Of a stretch of 64,000 nucleotides of DNA, positions 44,226 to 55,245 are shown one piece after another (the stretch's first letter is position 1; each line of letters opens with the position of its first letter). The stretch is from Siphonodentalium dalli (taxonomy: Eukaryota > Mollusca > Scaphopoda > Gadilida > Siphonodentaliidae): contig CP136065.1 in NCBI GenBank assembly GCA_032622095.1, positions 213,820,151-213,884,150 of the forward strand, given 5' to 3'. The position numbers and the translations under genes are program-made. Below the pieces are notes generated by a model that ran no database searches, was not told where the DNA came from, and saw nothing but the letters and a program-made list of their open reading frames with translations.

Positions 44226-45819
44226 CATCTACGATCATAGAGTAACTCCCTGGCTGTCATCTTGGCTTCCATCCTGTATCCAGTTGATACATTTTTATCA
44301 TAATGGGCCAGACTACCCACATCTCATGGTTCATCTCAGTTCCTTCTCAAAGTTCTGCCCATTTCCTTTCAATCATATGGCCATAATCACAAAAGAGGTT
44401 ATCCGCAAAATTCCATACTGCAACTTTAAAATGAATGTCATGCCCCATACGTAACTAGGATAAACATAATAGAACATAGTTGTCAGTTAATTAACTAACA
44501 GGTATAATAACCAAGTGAGTCACAATTTGCTACCTGTTGGGATAACTCAGAGAATAATTTTCTGGATATGTGTAAAACATTTACTTTTTAAAAATTTGGT
44601 TGCCATTTTGGAAGCCATCTTGACCAATTTAGTCTATAAACACCAGTGTGACACATTTAAGATAGGTCAAAACAATAAACACATTGGATACCAAAGGTAG
44701 TTGCATTTTATTTGAAAAAATGGTCGAACCCTGAAAAGTTATTTTTTGCCGATATTTATGTCAAGTTTGTGAGAGAAAAATCCAATATATCTGGTGATAT
44801 CAGTGGTGACAATAGTAACAATGATACATGGTGTATCAGACATGTTAGTATTCAGTGTATAGAATACAGATTAGCCAATTGTATACATCAACCGCAACTT
44901 GTAAGCAATTGCATGACACCCTGGTGCAATATTTTGGCAGCCATTTTGACAGCCATTTTGAGCCAAGGTAAGATTTTTGGTTCCAGAGAGTTTGAATATT
45001 CATAGGTAATGATATGCCTCTCTTGCATTACAATGTTCTCTTTTCATTTCTAGTTGAAATATGACTATGAAATATGTGATTTTTTTGTAAAATTTTGTAC
45101 CGCGTTCTGTAAAATCGAATTTTTGAGGGATTGGAAGGGGTTAGGACCTCAATAATTGCATATTTAATTGCTCCAATGTTCAGTTAATATACAAAACACA
45201 AAATAAAGTTGCATTACTCAACCAGTTCCAAACAGCATGAATTGAACTAGAAGATATTTGTGAAAAAATGTCATATTTTCAACTTCCGGCGGCCATATTG
45301 GCGGCCATCTTATGAAAATTGAGATATGTTTTGGCTCAAATGAACCGTGGTCACCTCCCAACTATAATTGAGTAAACTGTGAGAAGATGCGATTTTCACA
45401 AGAAAATGATGGCATAAACCACCCAACCCAAAAACTGAGATTTTCAAAAAGGTCAAGGTCAAATTGATAGTCAAGGTGACCTCCAAATTCTGGAACCAGC
45501 TAGTTTAGTGATACTCACCAACCACTTAACAAATTCTGAAAGTTTGGCGCTTCTATCACAAAGTGAACGATTTTTATGTTTTCCTGTAATTACCCCCCCC
45601 CCCCCCCACCCCCACTTATAATAGGTGAATCCGTACATTACGACAATATATCAGTAATAGCTAGTTGCGATTGAAACCTTGAAGACAAGTGCAGATCCCG
45701 TAATAACTGTGCGCGATGACTTGGCGAAAATATTCTCCTATAATCGCACAATTGTCGATGAAATTTGACAGCATGATGCGTCAAACTGTGTATATATATA
45801 CTGGTATCACGACAGTATC

Positions 45820-46176
45820 CATATATGTGAGTCAACCAACGATAGTTTCAGTAAATATCTAATTCGCATACCATTTTATTTGTCAGAACATTTGACAAAA
45901 ATCCGAACATCTAATCATAGGTTATTAAACGAAATGTCCAGATGGAAATCTAACAAAAGTGAAAATAATTGCAAAATATGTGGTGTTTTAGGGGATGAAT
46001 TCCATTTTATTTTAGAATGTGACTTAATTAAAGACCTCAGAGAGAAATACATACCACAATATTATTGGAAATATCCCGTTAGAGAGAAATTCCACGATTT
46101 ACTCACTATATGTAACGTGGCAATACTAAAACGACTTTGCATATTTCTCAAACTTGCATTCAAACGGATAAAATAG
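45820..46176 (+). pseudogene. Non-LTR retrotransposon RT C-terminal fragment
   Basis: The frame reads YLSEHLTKIRTSNHRLLNEM, SRWKSNKSENNCKICG, DEFHFILECDLIKDLREKYI and ends LAFKRIK-stop at 46174-46176. The pattern 'L-x-K-x-R-x-SNH-x-L-x-x-E-x-x-R(W)' followed by 'C-x-x-CG-x-x-x-(D)E-x-HF-x-x-x-C' is the familiar tail downstream of the reverse transcriptase in invertebrate and vertebrate non-LTR elements. The frame continues a little upstream of the first listed start (TTG at 45880), back to about 45820. It differs clearly from the 34835-35161 fragment, so two element families are represented. Confidence 0.75.
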
Positions 46177-46334
46177 TTATCTCACACGAAGGAAGCAGTG
46201 AAGCTGGAGGTAAAGAACATAATGGAAAGAGCTAGTATTTCCGTTATGTTGTGTAAATCCCGTTTCAATGTTAACAAGAAATTCAATTAATTGAGGAAAA
46301 ACACCCACTGTTCTGAGTGGTATTGATAAGCTAT

Positions 46335-46349
46335 TGGGGGGGGGGGGGG
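46335..46349. repeat. Poly-G tract
   Basis: Run of about 13 G residues in otherwise unremarkable AT-rich spacer (46180-46680). A short palindrome ACTATTATTAATAATAGT lies at 46572-46589. Confidence 0.8.
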
Positions 46350-46679
46350 TCTACCACTTTGCATGCAAAATAACATGAATGACACCAACAGCTTGAATGG
46401 GGGAATAACCCACCATATATGGTAGATATTCAACCAAGCTGTGCTTTAGTTTCTCAATTGATGACTGATGTACATATACAGTACACACAAATAGTAATAA
46501 CAATTAACGTTATGATTTTGAAACTAACCATGCTAGAATATTGATGGTAAGGTGGTATTAACTACTACGAGCACTATTATTAATAATAGTACTATTCTAT
46601 TATAATATATGTGGGCATGATGTATGGAAATATTAAAGGACAAACCAATAGTTACAATACAATTATAACTTTTTTTTCA

Positions 46680-47150
46680 ATTAAGCGTAAGAAGAGCTAA
46701 TTGTGCTTAAGCACAATAAGGGATATTCCTTATTGCGCTTATAAGCTCAATAAGGGAATAAGGGAATCTCTATTGTGCTTAAGCGCAATAAGGGAATATT
46801 TAATTGCGCTTAAGCGCAATGAAGAATATTCAAATTGCGCTGATAAAACCCAATAATGAATCTCTTAATAAGGAATAATATAATATATATAGTACATAAA
46901 CTCCTTATAATTCAGGTGGTGTAGTCCATCTCCATGGCACAATGGGTGGAACAAATATAGGATTATTCTACTATTTGCAGAAGGGTGATCTAATGAGAGA
47001 GATATTAATTGTGTTTAAGTGCAATGGGAAGTAATTGCGGTTAAGCTTAATAAGGAATGTCTTATTGCATTCTCATTGGGCTTAAGCGCAATTAGAGATT
47101 CCTTAAGTTATTGCGGTTAATCGAAATTGTCTATTAAATGTCAATTTTGA
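46680..47150. mobile_element. Second cluster of CTTAAG palindromes
   Basis: TTGTGCTTAAGCACAA (46700-46715), 'TATTGTGCTTAAGCGCAATA' (46762), 'AATTGCGCTTAAGCGCAAT' (46803) and 'GGGCTTAAGCGCAATTAGAG' (47078) are linked by 'AAGGGA.TATTCCTTATTGCG' spacers, as in 5340-5580. The right edge 'CTATTAAATGTCAATTTTGA + TTCCCATAG' (47129-47158) resembles the terminal repeat of the 5271-5621 element. The left edge is not clear. Confidence 0.75.
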
Positions 47151-47446
47151 TTCCCATAGAGATCATCAATGATGTCTATGCGCAAGGGACCCACGCCAAT
47201 CTTCTCTGTTGGGATTCCAATTGTTGGCTTATTAAAGATGCACATATGCTGAAGATACAGTCGCGCGCAAAACGCGCCCCCTTACATGTAGGTCGGGTTT
47301 TGGCCCCAAGTGAATTAAAATGTCATTGAAATAATCGGTTTCTCCCCATAAACATCCATATATTCAAAATACATGTTCTTGGAGCAGAATTAGGTACCGG
47401 GTAGTCCATATTGGAATTTAATTTTTTTGTTTAATTTTCAGACATA

Positions 47447-47672
47447 TTTATTAGATATGTGGATGGAGTTATCATTAACCTCACATCCTTATATTGGTTA
47501 TGCGGATGGGGTTATCATTAAACCTCACATCCTTATATTGGTTATGTGGATGGGGTTATCATTAAACCTCACATCCTTATATTGCAGGTTATGTAGATGG
47601 AGTTATAATTAAACCTCACATCATTACATTGGTTATTTAGATGGAGTTATCAGTATACCTCACATCAGTGTG
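47447..47672. repeat. 44-bp tandem repeat, ~5 copies
   Basis: Unit GGTTATGTGGATGGGGTTAT + CATTAAACCTCACATCCTTATATT. The GGATGGNGTT motif starts at 47461, 47504, 47548, 47595 and 47639. Confidence 0.92.
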
Positions 47673-47944
47673 TTGTAGATTTTGGACCTTGACTTGGAAC
47701 CTTTGGTTTTGGTGAGTTTGAAGCCTGTTTACATTTCGAAATGTTGTCAGTTTTGTATCGTCTGCAGCGGAACTCGGCATGTTGAAGCAAAAGTTACAAG
47801 GCATTGCACCGTTATGATTTTGGCATTGTTGAACAGAAGAGAAATACAGAATACAAATCAGTATCAAATGATAAACTGTATATGTAACGAGTCTATAATA
47901 CAAATGAAAAACTTGGGGATGGGTGGGCGATACGGGGAAATATG

Positions 47945-48690
47945 GGTTGATAACTTGATACCGATATAGATTTGAAGAGCGATAATGACCAATGTTGATA
48001 TATTATGCATCTCAACTCTATTGTTGCGACAAGGCTATAAAATAGAGGGGGTGTCAGAAACTTACAAGTAGTTATCTCTATATAGTGCCAGAATAGTTAT
48101 TTATCGACTTCTATAGTGGTACAATGCAAATTAGAATCAAATTTAAAATATGTATCTAACACAGCTATATACCGATGAAAAGAAAAATAATAATTTGGGT
48201 CGGGATTAGATGTTGGGTTGGTTATATGGAGTAAAAGGAGTTCATACGATGAACTGACATAAATTAGTAGAGCTATAGCGATCAATGTTGCCATGTAATG
48301 CATCGCGACTATACTGTAGCGACAATTGTATAAAAATTGGGGGGGGGGGGGTTCTGAAATTATCTCTATCTCTATAGATGGCACCAGAATTATATAGAAA
48401 GGAATAGCAATTAATATACGTATACGCATAGTACACGTAATACCATAGACATAAGTATTGATCACATGATAAAGATATGTACATAACTCGACTATACCGA
48501 TGTAATAAATTGGACCAGGATTAGAGGTTGGGTTGGTTACATGTGGATAATTGGATATGCGGTTAATACGATAGACCGATAGGGGTTGATACGATAGACC
48601 GAAATAAATTTGTCGAGTGATAGTGATCAATGTTGATGTAAAAAGTAATGCGACTGTACTGTCGCACAATTATCAGGTAGAAATTGTCAA
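47945..48690. repeat. ~300-bp tandem repeat, 2.4 copies
   Basis: 'GATCAATGTTG' starts at 47988, 48280 and 48625. Each is followed by 'ATGCATCNCGACTNTANTGT', 'GCGACAA', 'AGGGGG', 'TCTCTATATA..G.CACCAGAATA' and 'GGGTCGGGATTAGATGTTGG + GTTGGTTA'. A 14-bp G run sits at 48341-48353. A 190-codon minus-strand ORF (48097-48669) spans two units and its translation repeats itself (TNPTSNP twice). I treat it as repeat-derived. Confidence 0.75.
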
Positions 48691-48739
48691 ATATGTACCC
48701 TGGTGTCCAATATGGAGCACATCAGAAAACATTCGCAGG

Positions 48740-49265
48740 GCCCTAAAATTTATTTAACACAGGATTTCCCATTCAAATCGATTTATGTCGATAAAACTCT
48801 TATTTTTCAAAATTTTAAGCTGAGAATTGGTGTGTCTGCGTGAAATACTTATATATTCCTAAAACGACAGGTTCGAGCACGTAATTATGTTCTAGATGGC
48901 AGAAAGAATTTTTTTTCGATGATAAATTTTAATATACGATTTGCCATTCAAAACGATTTATGTCCATAAAACTCTTATGTTTCAAAATTTTAAGCTGAGA
49001 CTTGGTATATCTGCGTGGAATACTTATATATTCCTAAAACGACAGGGTCCATTACGTAATTATGTTTTAGATGGAAGAAATGAATTTTTTTCGATGATAA
49101 ATTTTAACATGGGATTGTCCCATTCAAATCTATTTATGTCGATAAAACTTTAAGCTGAAACTTGGTGTTTCTGCGTGGAATACTTATATATTCCTAAAAC
49201 GGCAGGGTCCAGAACGTAATTATCTTTTAGATGGAATAAATTGATTTGTTTCGATGATAAAAATC
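48740..49265. repeat. ~175-bp tandem repeat, 3 copies
   Basis: CATTCAAATCGATTTATGTC and variants start at 48771, 48945 and 49121. Shared blocks are 'GATAAAACTCTTATTTTTCA', 'AATTTTAAGCTGAGACTTGG', 'TCTGCGTGGAATACTTATAT + ATTCCTAAAACGACAGG' and 'GAATTTTTTTCGATGATAAA'. The third copy has a ~25-bp internal deletion. Confidence 0.9.
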
Positions 49266-49269
49266 CAGC

Positions 49270-49975
49270 GTAAATCAGCGTAATTTCGTAAACAAATTTA
49301 ACAATCATTTTCCCCCAAGTGTCGTTTTGGTCAAAATATCGCTTTCTCGACGGGGAGATCTGATCATAACAAAAGCTAAGATGTATTTAGATAGAATTAT
49401 TGAGAGAATTTGACAGATTATGGTGCATTTTGAGACAATTTTAGTGGAGAAAACGTTTGCTTCAAACATGCGAATTCAGCCAATTACAGTTGCAGACGAG
49501 CGCTGTAACTGTCAGAATCAGATTGACAACACATTGAACAAATGCAGGCCTGAAACTCACCTTTTTGGGAGGTAAATCCAATAAATTAGATATCAAATCA
49601 ATCCTTCCTAAGCACATTCAAAGATATCCCGCAAGTTTTGAATATCTTAGGACACAGAAACAGTTAAAATGAATGAATTTAAATCAGCTTCCGAGACGAA
49701 GCGAGACATGTATATACATGTGTACGATTTGATTTTGAGGCGCTTTGTTATGATGACGTCATTTGCGTTGCTTCCCAACCTTAACCCTTTCCACTCTCAA
49801 CGACATTTCAATTGGTTGAAATTAAAAAGTTCTCAAGTTCCAGCTCAACCTGAATCTAGTTACTCAATTGGTAGAAATACTTTAGCAGTAATTCTTAGTT
49901 TTATAAGTTATAACTCTAATTTTATTGATGATACGAGCTCAACATCATAATATGTCACTGTTTATGGCGGTGTTA
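49270..49975. other. No recognised gene; one 93-codon ORF
   Basis: The ORF at 49669-49950 (+) starts MNEFKSASETKRDMYIHVYD and has no motif I can assign. It could be an exon, but no convincing splice sites or polyadenylation signal were tied to it. Confidence 0.3.
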
Positions 49976-49979
49976 TCCA

Positions 49980-50335
49980 AATGTGTGCTTTGATAATGAT
50001 TATAATTTTATTTTGCGATCAAACGCCAGTGCAGCTCAGCAGAAACGCATATGCACTAGTTCAATTCAGCAGAAACGCATGAGTCCTACGAGTATAGACA
50101 CCCACTGGACGCGCTTCGCGCGTCGGTCAGTGGGTGAAAAATGAAAATACTACTGCACTGAAATTATTCATCGAATTTAATATCCAGTGCCACTTATAGC
50201 CAGTTCGGTAAAATTCATCTTTGTATATATGTATATATATTGTTGACTAATGTATGTTATATTCATATTATGTACCTTGTCATATACCATGTGTTATTGG
50301 TGGAACAATAAATAAATCAACCAATCAATAAGCAC
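49980..50335 (+). mobile_element. Retroelement 3' tail with (CAAT)-type end and hairpin
   Basis: The segment ends 'TGTACCTTGTCATATACCAT', 'GGTGGAACAATAAATAAATC + AACCAATCAATAAG', the usual look of a non-LTR or SINE 3' tail with AATAAA and CAAT-like repeats. At 50099-50136 CACCCACTG...CAGTGGGTG encloses GCGCTTCGCGC, a strong GC-rich hairpin. CAGCAGAAACGCAT is duplicated at 50037 and 50067. No reverse transcriptase is linked directly. Confidence 0.5.
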
Positions 50336-50339
50336 ATCC

Positions 50340-52425
50340 TATCAATAGTGGACTCGCGGTCGGTAAATTGTCGTAATAACTTGGCGATAACATGGCGAAC
50401 AACGACAATGTCCCATACCCACACTTTTCAATGAAAATTGATGAACATGGGATGCATCGGTCCGTATAATTGTAATAGTTGTACTTGTAAGTTGGAATTG
50501 TAGATGTGTGAAAACCCGTCACTGCGCGGCGTCAGTTCATTGTTTACGGTGTTGTGGCTGTTGTTGTTTACATTGGAACTCTTGTGAATTACTCTGGTGC
50601 GTGCATATATCCTCTCGTGTAAATGTACATGTATATGCTTTAAAGCAATCAGAACACTGTCAACTGGATTGAACAGTTCAAGTTAAATACAACACTGTCA
50701 ACATTCGAAGCTCGTGTAAATTGTACCTGTATCCTCTTGTGTCAGTAAATGTGTCAGTGCTTTGATAGTCACAGCAGTGTCAATTTCAATATCAATACTG
50801 AGTAGAATGAAGTCAGGTCACAGCCGATCTCTTCGTTTCCTCGAACTTCGAAGTGGCAGCCTCGAAGACAGCACAGTTGTCACAATTTAGTGGAATATAT
50901 CAATGATTAAGCCGGTTCAGAACTTGCCCGGTTCACAAAGAACCGAAGTCAGACCGTCTTAACATTAGTTCACAACTGTACAAGTCACATTTCCCAAACA
51001 AAAAACAAACAATAGTTTGTAGAGCGCCCGCAATGAAATAGGCAAAATGACACGGGACGTAATAAGACGGGTCCGCATTGCACATAATGACTAGAATGCA
51101 CTCAGAGAGATGCCAATGTGCGCAAAAATGTAATAAACAATAATTTAAAAAATAATTTCACTGTATTTTACTTAATTTTATTTAATTTAATGTTAGCAAA
51201 AAAAGACAATTACCATTTCTCATTTCATCACAGATAAAAGGCAAATTACTATATTAATCATTTAAGTAATTAAAACCAATTCCATGTTGCCGAAAGGATG
51301 AGACTTCAATATCGATTACATTTTTTTCACCGGCATATTTTCATTTTCATTTTCCGATAGTCAAAGTTGACCAAAGGAGCAACTATAAGAAATAATTAAT
51401 ACCATTTGTGTTTTAAAATATTGATATCAGCCAATATGCAACAATAAATATCAATAATTAATCAATAATTAATCAATAACGATCATTTTATGTAATAATA
51501 AACGCTTCAAACGGTGTTTGTGTCAACATATGCGTTTTGTTTTGTGTTACGTCATTCGTCGTATTTGACCCGGAACTCGGCTGAAGGTTAGGCTATTCAG
51601 CCTATTGCGTCGAATTATGAAATCGCGTTTTGAATGTCTCTCTTTTCCCGCACGATAGAAAGAGGTCTTCGCACGAACCAAAAATGATAAAACTTCCAAA
51701 TTATGAGTAAAAATACCCAAATGAAGGAGTCTATGTAGGTCCTGAAGGAGTCTATAGATTCTTTGATGTAGAGTTCTGATAGAGAAAATGTAGGTCGATC
51801 TATTTTTGTCATAACTCTGACGTATTTTGACCTGGGAGAAAACAATCGAAATCGAGGCTCACTACGAGCATGCAAGTTTTAAATATAGAAACAGGGAATC
51901 CCGACAAATGGCGATATCGGCGACAAACAAATAATCGAAAACAACACATAAAATAAACATAGCAAAAACGCGGCACAGTAAAAATGTCAGAACGCCACGA
52001 AGTTTTACGTCCTTTTTGGTGACGTCATGGAGTGAAACGGAGTAGGGTGACACGTACCTACCTACGAATCTGTCTGATCGCAATACTGTTGCGCGAGCGC
52101 ACGTATATATACCGGTTATAATGTATATGGAGTCACTGCCGTATATAATTTGGTCACCGATAAATATACTATTGAATCTTGACGACATGTACTTTGAGTC
52201 ACGACAATTTTTAACTCAGACCATTTTCAGGGCGCATAAAACAACGGTGGGTCACCGTACAACTGATGAAACTATATATGTCCATTATTGCAATACACCC
52301 AGTGGACATTTTTTGATCGACGAGATTTGATGCGGAATTTGAAGTCGTTGAAAACCAGGTGATTGCCTCCTCGACCGTTGAAGATGAAGAATAAATTTAC
52401 TTGAAATTGCTACACTAATATGCTC
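50340..52425. other. No supported gene
   Basis: AT-rich spacer. The 108-codon minus-strand ORF at 51862-52188 and the 86-codon ORF at 51615-51875 have no recognisable domain. Confidence 0.35.
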
Positions 52426-52429
52426 CAAG

Positions 52430-52830
52430 GTTCTTGGGATTGGGAGAAAAGGGCCTCTTCAGTTTGAGATAGCGTGTCAATGCCTCGATGTAGATTAGTC
52501 TGTATTGAACCAACATTGGCAGCTCTTTTGTGATATGTAGAATGGAACAGCATGGCTCCGAACTTCATGCTCAGATTTAAAACGCTTTCTGTCTTTTTTT
52601 TATGGGGATTCTTGATACGCAGAATACGTATGTTGCCAAAATAGATTATCGAGCGTGCTTTTCCCCGATTAAATTGTTGAAGTGAATCCAGTTAAGATAC
52701 TGCAAATATGCTCCATGTAAGCAAGATCACTGCGTCGCTAGCATATTGGATCCATCCAGCCCCCATTCCGCGATTTAAGTGCTATATGGAATTCATGAAT
52801 ATTCAAAAGCTCCATATATGGAATACTACT
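52430..52830 (+). mobile_element. Dispersed repeat family F, partial copy 3
   Basis: 'GTATTGAACCAACATTGGCA', 'CCGAACTTCATGCTCAGATT', 'TTGTTGAAGTGAATCCAGTT' and 'TTGGATCCATCCAGCCCCCA' (52748) match, in reverse complement, 36340-36660; the last block also matches 29442 directly. The copy stops soon after, with the short 'CTCCATATATGG' segment shared with 29570. Confidence 0.8.
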
Positions 52831-52834
52831 TTTA

Positions 52835-53540
52835 CTTGAGATTGCTGTGCGAGATTTTACCATCTCACACTAATGTGACAGCTATCTCAGTGCATGACCC
52901 ATGTGGCGGATTTACGTTCTTAATTAAACAACTCGAACTATATAGTTATCGACCCATCAGTTTTAAAAGTGTAAACTCAAACAACAGCTACCAATAGTAA
53001 CACTTCACATAATTCGCACAAGATTGTCCATTTATTAATGGTTATTCCGCGCGTAAAGATTCGATGTTAATTAAGGAACAATCTTCACTCACGCCGCACT
53101 TGAGATTTCGACTGACAATTTAATTGCCTCATGCATAATTAAAACTCACTTGCGCCTCTACATTATTTGTCGCTTGGGTCCGCATCGAGCTCAGTGGAGA
53201 TATACCTAGTTTTAGTTCTGTTAAACCCAGATTTCTGATAAACTCAGTTTTACTGAATGAACTCGCTCGCAAATAAAACCTAGTTTTATTGTCGGGAGTA
53301 AAACTCTGATAATACCACCGATCGTACGCGGTAATTATATATCCATTAGGGTTCATTTAGCTATGACTGATTTAAACACAGCCATCCATTAAAAAAAAAA
53401 TCCTATTTGAAAAAATAGTCAGATTAAACCACCCTACCCCAGGTTTTACTTAAACCAAGTCCATCGGGTTTTATTGTTTGGTCGAACTTTTTCGCCCGAC
53501 ATGTATGATATCTTTTTACGCCCTATGGGTGTATACTGCC
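52835..53540. other. No supported gene
   Basis: Short ORFs only. A few 'AAAACCTAGTTTTA' / 'GGTTTTACTTAAACC'-type short inverted motifs occur at 53190-53480, but no element boundary is clear. Confidence 0.35.
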
Positions 53541-53599
53541 AGTATAATCTGGCCGTGTCAATGGAGCTATGGGGATAACTCGCAGAACAACACATTTCG

Positions 53600-55245
53600 G
53601 GTTTCACGCGATGCGTGAAACTATAATCTATTATATATTTTGGAAGATCAGTTTGTGTGTCTGTGTGTGTGTTCGCGATGAACTCGAAAACGGCCGACCC
53701 GATTTCGATGAAACTTGGTATGTGGGGGTATTTTCGGCCGGGGGGTGGCATGGGCATATTAACTTGTCCGTGCGACGTGACCTTGACCTTGAAATTGGGT
53801 CATTTCAAGGTCAAACGCCCGAATATCACGGAATTTCGATGAAACTTGGTATGTGGGGGTACCTTCGGCCGGGGAGTGGCATAAACCTATTAATTTGCCC
53901 GTGCGACGTGACCTTGACCTTGAAATCGGGTCATTTCAAGGTCAAACGCCCGAATATCACGGGATTTCGATGAAACTTGGTATGTGGGGGTACTTTCATA
54001 TGGGGAGTCTCATAAGCATATGCATTTGCCCGTGCGACGTGACCTTGACCTTGCAATCGGGTCAATTCAAGGTCAAATCGCCAATTTTTATCGGATTTCG
54101 ACGAAATTTTATACGTAGGGTAACTTTTGTCCACTGAGTGTTTTGGACGGGTCGAATCGTGACCCCGATCTGACCTTGACCTTCAAATGATCAATTCGAG
54201 GTCAAATCGGGTAAAACCGGATGGATTTCGACGGGAACGTCTGTCGGGTACTTTTGTCCGGGCAGTGTTTTGAACTGGTCAAATCGTGACCCCACTTGAC
54301 CTTGACCTTCAAAATGGACAATTCAAAGTCAAAGCCCGGACGAAGTCGGGTCACCTTCTAGTCTATTATATATTTTGGGAGATCTGTGTGTGTGCGTGTC
54401 TGTCTGTCGGTGTGTTCGCGATGGACTCGAAAACGGCCGAGCCGATTTCGATGAAACTTGATATGTGGGGGTACTTTCGGCCGGGGAGTGGCATGTGCCT
54501 GTTAATTTTCCCGTGCGACGTGACCTTGACCTTGAAATCGGGTAATTTCAAGGTCGAACGCCCGAGTATCACGGGATTTCGATGAAAATTAGTGTCTGTG
54601 AATACTTTCGTATGGGGAGTGTCGTAAGCCTATTCGTTTGACCGTGCGACGTGACCTTCAAATCGGGTCAATTCAAGGTCAAATCGCGAATTTTTATTGG
54701 ATTTCGACGAAATTTGATATGTAGGGTTACTTTTGTCCACTGAGTGTTTTGGACGGGTCATATCGTGACCCCGACCTCACCTTGACCTTCAAAATGATCA
54801 ATTCATTTGCCCGTGCGACGTGACCTTGACCTTGAATTCGGGTCATTTCAAGGTCAAACGCCCAAATATCACGGGATTTCGATGAAAATTAGTGTCTAGG
54901 GATACTTTCGTATGGGGAGTGTCATAAGCCTATTCATTTTCCCGTGCGACGTGACCTTGACCTTGAAATCGGGTCAATTCAAGGTCAAATCGCGAATTTT
55001 TATGGGATTTCGACGAAAATTTGATACATAGGGTTACTTTTGTCCACATGACCCTGACCTGACCTTGACCTTCAAAACGATCAATTCAAGGTCAAATCGG
55101 GTAAAACCAGATGGATTTCGACGGGTACTTTTGTCGGGTACTTTTGTCTGGGCAGTGTTTTGGGCGGGTCAAATGGTAACCCCACCTGACCTTGACCTTC
55201 AAAATGGACAATTCAAGGTCAAATCGCGCAATTCGCCGAAAAGCA
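53600..55245 (+). mobile_element. CAAGGTCA module array (~130-bp modules)
   Basis: Two headed sub-arrays begin with 'TCTATTATATATTTTGG.AGATC', a TGTGTCTGTGTGTG stretch, and 'GTTCGCGATGNACTCGAAAA + CGGCCGANCCGATTTCGATG' at about 53625 and 54361. Modules then repeat 'GATTTCGATGAAACTTGGTA + TGTGGGGGTACTTTCGGCCG + GGGAGTGGCAT', 'CCCGTGCGACGTGACCTTGA + CCTTGAAATCGGGTCATTTC + AAGGTCAAACGCCCGAATAT' at 53703, 53836, 53965, 54447, 54578 and 54877. A second module type contains 'GTCCACTGAGTGTTTTGGAC'. This repeat style is widespread in invertebrates. The AAGGTCA half-sites are part of the repeat, not evidence of nuclear-receptor regulation. Confidence 0.8.

Larger units (their letters stand above)
40557..45573. 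mobile_element. Five-kb palindrome with ~1.35-kb arms
   Basis: Left arm 40557-41920 and right arm 44228-45573 are imperfect reverse complements with a common axis near 43.07 kb. Anchors: 'TTCACTTTGTGATAGAAGCG' (40564) against 'CGCTTCTATCACAAAGTGAA'; 'GACCTTGACCTTTTTGAAAA' against 'TTTTCAAAAAGGTCAAGGTC'; 'TATGGCCGCCGGAAGTTGAA' (40838) against 'TTCAACTTCCGGCGGCCATA'; 'GTTAGTTAATTAACTGACAA' against 'TTGTCAGTTAATTAACTAAC'; 'CCAGGGAGTTACTCTATGAT' against 'ATCATAGAGTAACTCCCTGG' (44232). Arm similarity looks roughly 85-90% by eye. The space between is minisatellite in two opposite orientations. Both outer ends carry a homopolymer (G run at 40541; C run at 45593-45607). ORFs such as 41179-41559 occur mirrored and have no known domain. 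Confidence 0.9.

Noticed and set aside
53760-55200. Many AAGGTCA / TGACCTT half-sites as nuclear-receptor response elements
   Set aside because: They are a fixed part of a widespread repeat module; repetition explains their number.
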